A DNA stretch of 64,000 nucleotides from a virus, in IMG/VR virus record IMGVR_UViG_3300021959_006010, positions 124,001-188,000 of that record; one strand, 5' to 3'. Shown in pieces: positions 49,698 to 57,783 of the stretch (its first letter is position 1; each line of letters starts with the position of its first letter). The notes under the pieces were generated by a model. The model was not told where the DNA came from, did not search any database, and saw only the letters and a list, made by a program, of their open reading frames with translations. Position numbers and translations under genes: made by a program.

Positions 49698-51758
49698 TTA
49701 TTCGTATTGCGATCTAACCATATCTCTATGTAGTTGATCGCTTGCTCCGTTAAACAATCTTGCATTAGGATTGTCATAATTCTTTTGCCCTTCGTATATT
49801 TCTTTAGGTGCATAAAAATTAGCATCTGCTAAACCTTGTGATTGATATGCTCTAAAGTTTGGATTGTAACCTAGTAGTGCAGCATTTGCATCTTCGTTAT
49901 CTGTACCTGCTAATGCTTCTGCTACAAGTGCATCTTCTTTTGCATTTTGATCTTCCACACTTTCTGTACTTTCTTCAATTGAGTTTTCAACAGTTTCTGC
50001 TTCTAAACTTTGCACTTTAGCAAATGCTAAACTTATTGCACTGTCTACGGCTGCAATGTCAAAGTTAGAATCAACAACTAGCTCAATTGCTAGTCCGCCT
50101 GTGTCGCCTGTATCGTCCGACTGTCCTGGTGTTGACGATATAACAACATTCATTGTACCAGACTCGCCAAAGCTGCTGGGTAATCCAGTTGAGTCTGTAT
50201 TTTCGTCTGTTGTTGTGCCCATTGCAACTGCTTGACTTCCTGTTGTGCTAGAACCGTCATCGCTGCCGTCCATTGACTGTGATCCAAAGTTTTGTGATCC
50301 TGTAGAACCTGAACCAGTTGTATTTGTGCTTGAATTGCTTGCTACACTGTTGCTTGTGCTTGTTGCTTCTGTGCTACTGCCTGCGACAACTGCTGTTGCT
50401 GTTGCAGTTTGTTCTAAATTAGCAACACTTTGTTCTGCAATATCTGATTGTATATCTGCGCTTGTTTGTTCTGCGGCTGCTACACTTGCTTGTGAGTTTG
50501 CAACTGCTCCCGAGCTTGCTGCGCCTGCTACATTGTCTGCTGCTGCAACTGCGGCTGCTGCTACACTCAACGGATTTGCACTAGGTGCATTAGACGCTGA
50601 TGATTCTTCTTGTGCTACTTCTTCTGTAGCTTCTTCTACCGCAGCTACTTCTTCAACTGCTGCTGTTGTTTCTTCTGCAACTGCCTCAGATGGTGTAGGA
50701 TCACTTGCAGCGGCGACTTGTGTACTTTCTTGTGTTTGAACAGGTTCAAAAGTTTGCGTTTGAGTTTCTGTAATTGGTTCACTCGTAATTTCCTCCAATG
50801 CTCCTGATCCGTCATCTAATGATGCTGTTGATGTTTCTTGTACTGACTGTAGGAACGCTTGATCGTCTGTTGTTCCTGCAGGATCTGCTGTGGTTGACTG
50901 TGCAATCATTTCTAATAGTGCATCTTGTTCTGCTGCCAGTGCATCTGCATAACCAGGACAAGTAGGACTGCTTAATGGATCTAAGTCACAACTGTTATCT
51001 TCTTCTGGTGGACGGTAAACATACAGTCCGTATATTTGTCCTTCTCTAAATTCTGGTCCCCACCATCCTGCCCAGTAGCCTGCATCTTGTCCGTATACTT
51101 CAATTGTAACAGTGTCAACACCTGTTGCGTCTGTGCCAAATGCTTGCGGGAATAACTGTTGTCCACTCTTTAGTTCCCAGTTAGCAATACGATAAGAATA
51201 GTCATATTCTTTAGAATACAGTTCGTTGCCTGCTGTGTCTTTGAATGTTATGGTTACAGTTAGTGGATCTTGGTTAGCCATTTGGTTTGTGCTTGTGTCG
51301 TTAGCATTAGCGTTTTTAACTTTCCACTGATACAAGTAACCTACAACATCAATACCTACTTCTCTTAGTGCCTGTGCAATTACATCTTGTGTTTGACTAA
51401 TAGTTGCTGCTGTATAACCAAAGCGTATAGCACCATCTCCATTAATACCAATGTTAGCACAACTACCTCCTGATGTCCCTGCCCACGAACCGTCACCTCC
51501 ATTGTCTTGACTTTGTTGTAAGCAGCCTGAGGTTGCACTCCAACTGCCTGCACTATTGTTTAACAGTGGATCAAAGTAGGTTATGTCTTCTTCAAGATAG
51601 CTTGAATCGCCAGGAATGCCATAGATAGTTCCAGTATCTACTGTACCAGTAGTCCCATCACTAAACGTAGTTTCCTGTGCTAAACTATTAGAGGCCCAAA
51701 AGCAGAACCATAAGCCCAGCGCCGAGGATGCCTTTAACAGCCCCTTCCATTTGGTCAT
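49698..51758 (-). CDS. Secreted low-complexity protein, 686 aa
   Basis: Signal peptide MTKWKGLLKASSALGLWFCF with WASNSLAQ ahead of the cleavage. Residues about 30-260 look globular, with Cys pairs and YLYQWKVKNANANDTSTNQM. Then a Ser/Thr/Ala/Glu/Gln-rich low-complexity stalk (about 270-560) and a short C-terminal domain ending DQLHRDMVRSQYE. AGGAGACAAGACGTA precedes the start. It overlaps the end of the Asn/Thr-rich gene by 71 bases. Probably acts in the periplasm or on the cell surface. Confidence 0.72.
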   Translation of the reverse strand: MTKWKGLLKASSALGLWFCFWASNSLAQETTFSDGTTGTVDTGTIYGIPGDSSYLEEDITYFDPLLNNSAGSWSATSGCLQQSQDNGGDGSWAGTSGGSCANIGINGDGAIRFGYTAATISQTQDVIAQALREVGIDVVGYLYQWKVKNANANDTSTNQMANQDPLTVTITFKDTAGNELYSKEYDYSYRIANWELKSGQQLFPQAFGTDATGVDTVTIEVYGQDAGYWAGWWGPEFREGQIYGLYVYRPPEEDNSCDLDPLSSPTCPGYADALAAEQDALLEMIAQSTTADPAGTTDDQAFLQSVQETSTASLDDGSGALEEITSEPITETQTQTFEPVQTQESTQVAAASDPTPSEAVAEETTAAVEEVAAVEEATEEVAQEESSASNAPSANPLSVAAAAVAAADNVAGAASSGAVANSQASVAAAEQTSADIQSDIAEQSVANLEQTATATAVVAGSSTEATSTSNSVASNSSTNTTGSGSTGSQNFGSQSMDGSDDGSSTTGSQAVAMGTTTDENTDSTGLPSSFGESGTMNVVISSTPGQSDDTGDTGGLAIELVVDSNFDIAAVDSAISLAFAKVQSLEAETVENSIEESTESVEDQNAKEDALVAEALAGTDNEDANAALLGYNPNFRAYQSQGLADANFYAPKEIYEGQKNYDNPNARLFNGASDQLHRDMVRSQYE

Positions 51759-52869
51759 TACGTCTTGTCTCCTGTTCTATGTTTGTTGGTTGTAGCTCAG
51801 GATTTAGTTCCCACTTTGCTTTTGCCTCTGTACCAATTGAACCATCAAACGGGCAAGGAGTACCTGCCATTTCCATTGCACGATATACACTTGGGTCTTG
51901 ACACATAAGAGCAACTGCTGCAACCTTCATCCCCATATTGTAGAGTGTTTTTGAATTTTTGAGTCTTTCACAATTTAAATCACGAACGTGGCCACCGCCT
52001 GATGCGCCAAGTATTTGTGTTTGCACAGCCGCAGAGTATGTTACAGTACAAGTGTCGTTACCACCTAACATCACAGTAGGTGCAATAGCACTTGGAGGAG
52101 GAGACTCGATCTTTTGTGTAATAGTGCTATCGTTTTTGTTTACATTATTATTGTTGTTTGTATTGTTGTTGGTATTTGTGTTTGTATTTGTACTTGTACT
52201 AGTGTTTACGTTTGTATTATTGTTTGTATTAGTATTGGTATTATTACTAGTAACATTACTTGTGCTATTAACTGTTTGGTTGATATTGGAATCTGTAGTT
52301 TGATTTACATTTTGGTTGATTGTTGAATCACTAGTTTGGTTAATAGTTGTGTTATTAGTATTTGTATTAGTGTTTGTATTGTTTGTACCACCACTTAGAA
52401 TATTATTGTTTGTATTAGTAGTTGTACTATTGATAGTAGTGTCATTAGTATTAACGTTTGTATTAGTGTTTGTATTGTTAGAGGTAGTTGTACTATCAAT
52501 TGTAGTGTTGTTAGTATTCAAATTAGTATTTGTATTAGTTGTGCCGCCACTCAACACATTGTTATTTGTATTAGTACTAGTAATTGTAGTATTATTAGTA
52601 TTCAAATTGGTGTTGGTGTTTGTACTATCAATTGTTGTATTGTTAGTATTGGTGTTGGTATTCGTGCTAGTACTAGTACTATCAATAGTACTTGTATTAG
52701 TGTTGGTGTTGTCTGTTGTTACATTGCTATTTGTTGTAGTTGTTGAGTCATTGTTTGTAGTAACATAACTAGTAGAATCATAACTAGTTCCGTCAATTAC
52801 TGTTTGTGCATAAATTCCTGAAGATAACAACAGTGATACTCCAGAAGCCAACAAAAGTTTTTTAGTCAT
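51688..52869 (-). CDS. Exported Asn/Thr-repeat protein, 393 aa
   Basis: ATG at 52869 gives a signal peptide (MTKKLLLASGVSLLLSSGIY, then AQ). Residues about 22-260 are almost wholly Asn, Thr and Ser in repeats of NTNT, NNTTIDST and LSGGTTNTNT. A compact C-terminal domain of about 120 residues has four Cys (CTVTYSA, LNCERLK, ALMCQD, TPCPFD) and ends in a hydrophobic helix (GAVKGILGAGLMVLLLGL). The C-terminal helix may anchor it in a membrane. A GATAAATA box lies 42 bases upstream. Nothing like the repeat occurs elsewhere in the window. Confidence 0.75.
   Translation of the reverse strand: MTKKLLLASGVSLLLSSGIYAQTVIDGTSYDSTSYVTTNNDSTTTTNSNVTTDNTNTNTSTIDSTSTSTNTNTNTNNTTIDSTNTNTNLNTNNTTITSTNTNNNVLSGGTTNTNTNLNTNNTTIDSTTTSNNTNTNTNVNTNDTTINSTTTNTNNNILSGGTNNTNTNTNTNNTTINQTSDSTINQNVNQTTDSNINQTVNSTSNVTSNNTNTNTNNNTNVNTSTSTNTNTNTNNNTNNNNNVNKNDSTITQKIESPPPSAIAPTVMLGGNDTCTVTYSAAVQTQILGASGGGHVRDLNCERLKNSKTLYNMGMKVAAVALMCQDPSVYRAMEMAGTPCPFDGSIGTEAKAKWELNPELQPTNIEQETRRNDQMEGAVKGILGAGLMVLLLGL
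52100..52790. repeat. Degenerate coding repeat (Asn/Thr codons)
   Basis: Short tandem units of AAC/AAT and ACA/ACT codons within the exported Asn/Thr-rich gene, with longer units of roughly 60-100 bases ending in an LSGGT(N/T)NTN coding block at least twice. Prone to slippage. Confidence 0.75.
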
Positions 52870-52910
52870 TCTCGTGCCCTCTTTATAAGTGCCCTCACAC
52901 TCATATAATG

Positions 52911-52918
52911 TATTTATC
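52911..52918 (-). promoter_or_regulatory. Late-promoter box GATAAATA
   Basis: NATAAATA octamer 42 bases upstream of the Asn/Thr-rich gene, in the gap to the divergent Fis-like gene. Confidence 0.45.
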
Positions 52919-52949
52919 TTGTACACTGTAAGATATTTTACACCTACTT

Positions 52950-52957
52950 TATAAATA
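52950..52957 (+). promoter_or_regulatory. Late-promoter box TATAAATA
   Basis: Perfect late octamer four bases ahead of the ATG of the Fis-like gene, so that transcript would have almost no leader. Confidence 0.6.
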
Positions 52958-52961
52958 CGTT

Positions 52962-53207
52962 ATGAGCAAAACAGAAAATGATATATGGTGGGATCTATTT
53001 GACGATATGAGAGATCAGTTATATTCTAGTAGTTCAGTTGAAGAGAATAAAACCAATATGCTATCTAATATCGAGCACTATATGATCGACTGTATTAAAG
53101 AAGCTCTAAAAGAAGAAAATAATAATCAAACTCGAGCCGCAAAAAAATTAGGCATCAGTCGAGAATGCCTAATTTATAAAATTAAAAAGTATACAATAAA
53201 CTTCTAA
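52962..53207 (+). CDS. Fis-family helix-turn-helix protein, 81 aa
   Basis: Residues about 44-77 (CIKEALKEENNNQTRAAKKL, GISRECLIYKIKKY) match the Fis/NtrC-type C-terminal helix-turn-helix, including the NQTRAA turn seen in Fis. The N-terminal half (MSKTENDIWWDLFDDMRDQL) is acidic and helical like the Fis dimer arm. It probably bends or binds DNA. Plus strand, one base from the convergent gene, with no Shine-Dalgarno and a late box right at its start. Confidence 0.85.
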   Translation: MSKTENDIWWDLFDDMRDQLYSSSSVEENKTNMLSNIEHYMIDCIKEALKEENNNQTRAAKKLGISRECLIYKIKKYTINF

Positions 53208-54452
53208 TTATCCAACGGTAGCTGATTTTTTGTATCCTGGTCCGGTTTCTACATACATTTTATAACGTAATAATTCGTACCCGCTAGGTGCTTCTTTTCC
53301 ATCTTTTACAGATTTCTTTTTCAACGCCTTTCTGTATGTGCTACCGCTAAAACGCCCGCCACTGCAAACAAATCTCATTTTAAAAATTAAATCGCTTCCG
53401 CCTTCTTCGTAGTCTGCCATAATTCTTAATTCGGATTTTTTTGTATCAGCTACTGCACTTATTGTTAGATTAGGAACGTTTTTTTCAAATTCTTGTACGG
53501 TTGTAGTATATGCTCCGTTTTTATCAAAAGTAAGAAGTTTAATATTGTCATCGTCTTTATTGATATGTTTCTTTAAGAATACAACTATATCGTTTAAAAA
53601 TGCTGCTTCTTCTCCATCTTTTTCAATTTGAGTGTTAATTTGTTCTGCTGCTTTAACTATGTTTTTATTAAATGCTTGAACGCCTTCGTTTTCACGTCTG
53701 ATAGCACGAAGTTCTTTTTCGTATTCTTTTTCAAGTTTACCGTCTTTTGCATTTTTGTTTACAAGATCTCTCAATTTAGCATCAAGCTCATTATATGCAT
53801 CTAAAGATGCATCGTCAATATCATCAACAATACCAATATCAGCAAAGAATTCAACTTGTCCGCCTGATCCTTTATCAACTCCTGGATGCTGACTAACCGG
53901 CATAACACCCTTACCTGAAGTATCTGTTTTTAAACTATAACCTAAACGTGTTACTTCTCTGTTACCTTCAGTATCAGTATGTACAATACTTACATCAACT
54001 TTAGTACCTTTTTGATCTGCGCCGCCTTCAGCACCTACTGCAATACTATCAGCTATACCATTTGCAAAAATATCCTTTAATTGAAGTCCGGCAGTTTTTA
54101 CTTGAGCATTTGCATCATTAATAATTCCAGGTAATTCAGCAGAAATATTTTCAATAGATGTTTCAATACGTCTTAGATCAGCTATGTGATCCTTCATATT
54201 AATAATATTTTTAAAAACAACTTTGTCAGTAATCTCACTCTTCATACCGTCTTCTCTAGTATCAAGATATGTCAACGACTGATCAAGCCCTTTAATAACT
54301 CTAATTACATCAGCTTTGTCTACTGGATTTGGGAATTTTGCAAAGGCAGCAGTAACGGCTGCTCCCCATACTGTTTCTGCAAGATCGCCTTTTGTATAAC
54401 CCTCTGTTAGTACAGTTGGTTGGTGGTATAATTTAAATTCTCTAAAACGCAT
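53208..54452 (-). CDS. Conserved phage protein, possible nuclease-like fold, 414 aa
   Basis: Starts MRFREFKLYHQPTVLTEGYT and GDLAETVWGAAVTAAF, a beginning familiar from marine T4-like phages. Near 150-180 GTKVDVSIVHTDTEGNREVT, RLGYSLKT has the D...xxK spacing of PD-(D/E)xK nucleases but with Ser in place of Glu. A coiled-coil region (about 220-290) and a beta-rich C-terminus follow. A CATAAATA late box precedes it. The nuclease idea is weak. Confidence 0.55.
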   Translation of the reverse strand: MRFREFKLYHQPTVLTEGYTKGDLAETVWGAAVTAAFAKFPNPVDKADVIRVIKGLDQSLTYLDTREDGMKSEITDKVVFKNIINMKDHIADLRRIETSIENISAELPGIINDANAQVKTAGLQLKDIFANGIADSIAVGAEGGADQKGTKVDVSIVHTDTEGNREVTRLGYSLKTDTSGKGVMPVSQHPGVDKGSGGQVEFFADIGIVDDIDDASLDAYNELDAKLRDLVNKNAKDGKLEKEYEKELRAIRRENEGVQAFNKNIVKAAEQINTQIEKDGEEAAFLNDIVVFLKKHINKDDDNIKLLTFDKNGAYTTTVQEFEKNVPNLTISAVADTKKSELRIMADYEEGGSDLIFKMRFVCSGGRFSGSTYRKALKKKSVKDGKEAPSGYELLRYKMYVETGPGYKKSATVG

Positions 54453-54476
54453 TGATAGTTTCCTAAATATTTTTAG

Positions 54477-54484
54477 TATTTATG
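54477..54484 (-). promoter_or_regulatory. Late-promoter box CATAAATA
   Basis: NATAAATA octamer overlapping the bilin reductase stop and 25 bases upstream of the 414-residue gene, whose ribosome site is TTTAGGAAACTATCA. Confidence 0.42.
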
Positions 54485-55172
54485 TAATCTTAGGAAACAA
54501 CATGTCACGACAGAATACTTCTACATCTTCTTCAGGTAAACCTAAACTTTTCATAACTGCCGGGGTGTGCGGATTTTGTTGCTGATTATGACAATAATAA
54601 TCTTGGCATGCTGCTACGATATCAGGACTTCCTTCTCCCTTTGATTCTCCAACTTCGTCAAAGTATGCATGTAAGTTGTCTAGTGCAATTCTTATAATTT
54701 CTGTTGCTTCGTCTTCTGTCTTAACATTGCCAGCTGCTAACATTTTACCTGTAAATATATTTCTCGCCCATTCTGGTAGTTCACGCTGTTTCTCTGGAAT
54801 AAAGTGTTCAACACTATCGTAGTAACCTTGTATCATAGGATGATCAACCTCTGAACTAGGCGAAAAATCATGGAATGCTCCTGTTATTTTATTCTTACCA
54901 GCAATAACATCAAAGCCATAAATTGGAGCAGAATTATCTAAGGTAGGAAAAATACATACGTGCATCATCCAGAGGCCTTTTGTATCTCGAGCGTCAACAA
55001 CATCAATATGTGCCCGACGAATGCTATCGTTAGCCCAGACACGATTAATCCAACCATTGTCTGGCTGATTAAAAGCATCAAGTCCTTCTTCGTTGATTTC
55101 CGTTGCACGTTCATCAAACGTTTTAATAATTTCATCTTTACAATCGATTAGTTTATCCCAGATAAAACTCAT
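54480..55172 (-). CDS. Ferredoxin-dependent bilin reductase (PcyA/PcyX-like)
   Basis: 230 residues. WMMHVCIFPTLDNSAPIYGF, DVIAGKNKITGAFHDFSP contains H71 and D88, matching the PcyA pair His88/Asp105 that protonates biliverdin; the C-terminal DYYCHNQQQNP through EVFCRDMLFP is the family signature. The enzyme reduces biliverdin IXalpha with ferredoxin electrons. The His and Asp pattern and length favour the PcyA/PcyX branch over PebS, but I cannot settle the product (phycoerythrobilin or phycocyanobilin). Overlaps the heme oxygenase stop (ATGA), so both are co-translated. Confidence 0.88.
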   Translation of the reverse strand: MSFIWDKLIDCKDEIIKTFDERATEINEEGLDAFNQPDNGWINRVWANDSIRRAHIDVVDARDTKGLWMMHVCIFPTLDNSAPIYGFDVIAGKNKITGAFHDFSPSSEVDHPMIQGYYDSVEHFIPEKQRELPEWARNIFTGKMLAAGNVKTEDEATEIIRIALDNLHAYFDEVGESKGEGSPDIVAACQDYYCHNQQQNPHTPAVMKSLGLPEEDVEVFCRDMLFPKIT

Positions 55173-55705
55173 TCTTCTCCTAACTCCTCAAATAGTTGCA
55201 TAGCAAATTCAAAACAACGATTGGCTTCGTCTGCCATCTCATCGTGTAGCATTGCACGTACTGTTGTTTTTAAATTTTCTACGTCTTCAAACTCATACAT
55301 TTTACCTGAGCCTGGATTACGTTTAGCAATCATTTGACCGCCATACATATCACCAAAGTGACGTACATAAATGTGTGCAAGCAATTCGTCACTATTCAAA
55401 GTTACTACATGACTTGCATATTGATCCACTACAGGACACAATAAATCTGTGTTTCTTTGAATATCATATTCTGATTCTAATTCTTCGAGATCTTTTAATA
55501 TGTTGTCTACTCTACAAATATTTTCAATACCTTCTAGAACACTACGTTGTTTTGCAATCGATTCTAAAACTGCATATTGTACATATTGATTGTAAATGTA
55601 TCTGTGATATTCTTGCGGAGTCATGCCTTTTAACAATTTACGGGCATGTTCGGTACGTTCTGCTTTTTGATGGTTAGCCCATGTAAGCTCTTTAAGTTTG
55701 CTCAT
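55169..55705 (-). CDS. ho: Heme oxygenase
   Basis: 178 residues, all helical. H12 in WANHQKAERT is the proximal heme ligand, and HFGDMYGGQMIAKRN (116-130) is the distal helix with the flexible glycines. It opens heme to biliverdin, CO and iron. Length is shorter than cyanobacterial HO1 (about 240 aa). It overlaps ClpS upstream and the bilin reductase downstream by four bases each, so heme is led straight to a reduced bilin. Confidence 0.9.
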   Translation of the reverse strand: MSKLKELTWANHQKAERTEHARKLLKGMTPQEYHRYIYNQYVQYAVLESIAKQRSVLEGIENICRVDNILKDLEELESEYDIQRNTDLLCPVVDQYASHVVTLNSDELLAHIYVRHFGDMYGGQMIAKRNPGSGKMYEFEDVENLKTTVRAMLHDEMADEANRCFEFAMQLFEELGEE

Positions 55706-56007
55706 TCTGCCTCTACTGTAACTTGTAATGGAAAGCCGTTTGTTCTACTTAAATTAACTGTTTCGATTGCTTTTTGCTCTGCAATTTCAAAAAGATAAGT
55801 TCCAACAACTCCACTTCCTTCGTTGTGGATTGTCATTGTAATACTCTCTGCAGATTCGCGACTGTGTTTAAAGATTTCTGTTAGAACTTTGTAAACCCAT
55901 TCCATTGGTGTTTGGTCGTCGTTTAAGAAAATAACATTGTATTTTAAAGGTTCAGTTATTTGTTCTTCAATTTTTTCATCTAGTTTAATTTCAATATCTG
56001 TACTCAT
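55702..56007 (-). CDS. clpS: ClpS-like N-degron adaptor
   Basis: Start at 56007 after TAGGAGATAAT; 101 residues. YNVIFLNDDQTPMEWVYKVL, ITMTIHNEGSGVVGTYLFEI and NGFPLQVTVEAE are the ClpS core: the NDDxTPMEW pocket and the conserved H and G. ClpS brings proteins with destabilising N-termini to ClpAP. With the phage ClpP this could steer host proteolysis. It is the first gene of the ClpS-HO-bilin reductase set. Confidence 0.9.
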   Translation of the reverse strand: MSTDIEIKLDEKIEEQITEPLKYNVIFLNDDQTPMEWVYKVLTEIFKHSRESAESITMTIHNEGSGVVGTYLFEIAEQKAIETVNLSRTNGFPLQVTVEAE

Positions 56008-56028
56008 ATTATCTCCTAGTAAGTAAAT

Positions 56029-56048
56029 GGGGGAGTCTGAGCTCCCCC
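56029..56048 (-). terminator. GC-rich hairpin after hsp20
   Basis: GGGGGAG and CTCCCCC arms with a six-base loop lie eight bases after the hsp20 stop, followed by ATTTA rather than a clean T run. A likely pause, partial terminator or mRNA 3'-end stabiliser between hsp20 and clpS. Confidence 0.6.
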
Positions 56049-56055
56049 TAGACAA

Positions 56056-56541
56056 TTACTTGCCTACTTCTCCTTCGAACTCTCCTTCGATTGCTTCTTG
56101 TACATGACCGTTCCAGTCTGTAATAGCAATCTTTTTAGGCTGTAGTTCTTCAGGTATTTCACGCTTTAGATATATGTTAAGCATACCTAGTTCAAGGCCT
56201 GCGCTTTCTACTTCAACGTGATCAGCAAGTGTAAACTCTCTACGGAAGTTGCGTCCGCCGATTCCTTTGTGTAGGTAGTTTACTTCTTCGCCTCCCTTAG
56301 GAGCGTTACCTTCAATTGTTAGAATATTTTTATCCTTAGTAATTTCTAAGTTATCCATACCAAAGCCAGCAACTGCAAGTGAGATCATATACTCATCTTC
56401 GTTGATTTGCACAATATTGTATGGAGGATATCCTGTTGTCTTACTATTAGCAAATTCTCTTTCAAGTTGATTGAAAATTCTATCAAATCCAATAGTAGCT
56501 CTGTGGAATTGAGGTAGGTCTAGAGTTGTTAGTCTTGTCAT
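56056..56541 (-). CDS. Hsp20-family small heat-shock protein
   Basis: 161 residues. The alpha-crystallin domain spans about 38-135: YNIVQINEDEYMISLAVAGF, KNILTIEGN, YLHKGIGGRNFRREFTLADH and GMLNIYLKREIPEE with the I-x-I-like KKIAI tail. It is a holdase chaperone, common in marine T4-like phages where it is thought to help virion assembly. Downstream of GMP reductase with a long leader that carries a small hairpin and a GATAAATA box. Confidence 0.92.
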   Translation of the reverse strand: MTRLTTLDLPQFHRATIGFDRIFNQLEREFANSKTTGYPPYNIVQINEDEYMISLAVAGFGMDNLEITKDKNILTIEGNAPKGGEEVNYLHKGIGGRNFRREFTLADHVEVESAGLELGMLNIYLKREIPEELQPKKIAITDWNGHVQEAIEGEFEGEVGK

Positions 56542-56573
56542 GTTTTTTCTCCTTTAATAAGCAAGTTAACATT

Positions 56574-56592
56574 GTAACCCTTTCGGCGTTAC
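56574..56592 (-). other. Leader hairpin with GAAA loop before hsp20
   Basis: GTAACGCC and GGGTTAC arms with a GAAA tetraloop (one bulged base), in the 5' leader of hsp20. No T run follows, so it may stabilise or regulate the message rather than terminate. Confidence 0.4.
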
Positions 56593-56597
56593 GACTT

Positions 56598-56605
56598 TAT
56601 TTATC
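56598..56605 (-). promoter_or_regulatory. Late-promoter box GATAAATA
   Basis: NATAAATA octamer about 57 bases upstream of hsp20, next to the GMP reductase stop. Confidence 0.45.
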
Positions 56606-56610
56606 AACTA

Positions 56611-57774
56611 TCAATTACCGATAGTTGACGATTCGTACACAGAATTGTGTGTCTGTGTACATCGAACAAATGTGGTACATTTGCTCAAATGCTTTAATCT
56701 GACTGCGCCAGCATAAGTGCAAGTAGAGCGCACCCCACCAAGTATATCTTGAATGCTACCTTCCACTGCTCCTCGGTAAGGAACAAGAACCGTTCTTCCT
56801 TCACTACTGCGATACTCCTTTAGTCCGCCAAAATGTTTTTCGTTCGCGGCCTTCGAACTCATTCCGTAGAATTGTACAAACTTTTTTTCTTTATAAATGC
56901 ATTCAACATCGTTTGGTTCTTCATTTGAAATCAAAACATACTCGTCTGTTTTATACAATTTGGTAATTACTTCGCCGCCACCTTCATCGTGTCCGGCTAA
57001 CATACCACCAAGCATTACAAAATCTGCACCAGCTGCGAAAGCCTTGGCAACATCTCCGGGGCAAGTACAGCCGCCGTCAGCAATAATATGTCCGCCAAGC
57101 CCATGAGCAGCATCAGCACACTCAATGACAGCGGAAAGTTGTGGGTATCCGACTCCAGTTTGAATCCTAGTAGTACAAACGCTACCAGGTCCAATACCAA
57201 CTTTAATAATATCAGCTCCAGCAAGAATAAGTTCCTCCGTCATTTCGCCTGTTACTACATTTCCGGCGATGATTACAATATGTGGATAGCGTTGTCTAAA
57301 CTCACGCACAAATGTTGCAAAGCGTTCTGAGTAGCCATTCGCAACATCAATACACACATATTTTAGATTACCGTCTGCTTGTTCGTATACATTGCGAAAC
57401 TTCATTTCGTCTCGATCAGTAATACCGATACTCATAGCAACATAGTTAGTGCGACTATAGTCATCAGTATCAAAGAAACTTACAAGTTCTTGTACACTAT
57501 AAGTTTTAACTAAACAAGTAAAGATACTTTGTTTAGCCAGTGTGTCGGCCATTTCAAACGTTCCAACACCGTCCATGTTAGAAGCCATAATAGGAACGCC
57601 TCGCCAGTGACGTGTGTCAGGACGTAACTGTTCCATACTCATATCTTCCGGAGTCCAGTTACGCCAAGTATAGCCTCTTTGTAAATCTACTTCTTTTCGA
57701 GATCCTAGAGTTGATCGTTTAGGACGAATTAGTACATCCTTATAATCAAGTTTCATGTCTTCTTCGAGACGCAT
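56611..57774 (-). CDS. guaC: GMP reductase
   Basis: 387 residues (E. coli GuaC has 347). The start [20 protein letters not shown] matches GuaC closely. [43 protein letters not shown] with C200 as catalytic Cys, and [14 protein letters not shown] are all present; there is no CBS domain, which excludes IMP dehydrogenase. It turns GMP into IMP with NADPH. Insertions near 40-55 and 285-300 explain the extra length. It could rebalance purine nucleotides for AT-rich phage DNA. Confidence 0.92.
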   Translation of the reverse strand: MRLEEDMKLDYKDVLIRPKRSTLGSRKEVDLQRGYTWRNWTPEDMSMEQLRPDTRHWRGVPIMASNMDGVGTFEMADTLAKQSIFTCLVKTYSVQELVSFFDTDDYSRTNYVAMSIGITDRDEMKFRNVYEQADGNLKYVCIDVANGYSERFATFVREFRQRYPHIVIIAGNVVTGEMTEELILAGADIIKVGIGPGSVCTTRIQTGVGYPQLSAVIECADAAHGLGGHIIADGGCTCPGDVAKAFAAGADFVMLGGMLAGHDEGGGEVITKLYKTDEYVLISNEEPNDVECIYKEKKFVQFYGMSSKAANEKHFGGLKEYRSSEGRTVLVPYRGAVEGSIQDILGGVRSTCTYAGAVRLKHLSKCTTFVRCTQTHNSVYESSTIGN

Positions 57775-57783
57775 AATAACCTC

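Noticed and set aside
52316-52768. Val/Leu-rich 150-codon plus-strand frame
   Set aside because: It is the complement of the Asn/Thr repeat (AAC/ACA read backwards gives Val/Leu), not a membrane protein.
52100-52790. CRISPR-like array of short direct repeats
   Set aside because: Repeats are irregular, in frame with coding and have no unique spacers of constant length.
54480-55705. Ordinary cyanophage bilin genes as proof of a cyanobacterial host
   Set aside because: No photosynthesis gene is in the window, the reductase has the PcyA-type His/Asp pair, and the FNR is a bacterial Fpr type; host left open.
56611-57774. IMP dehydrogenase
   Set aside because: No CBS domains, and the N-terminus and the region around C200 follow GMP reductase.
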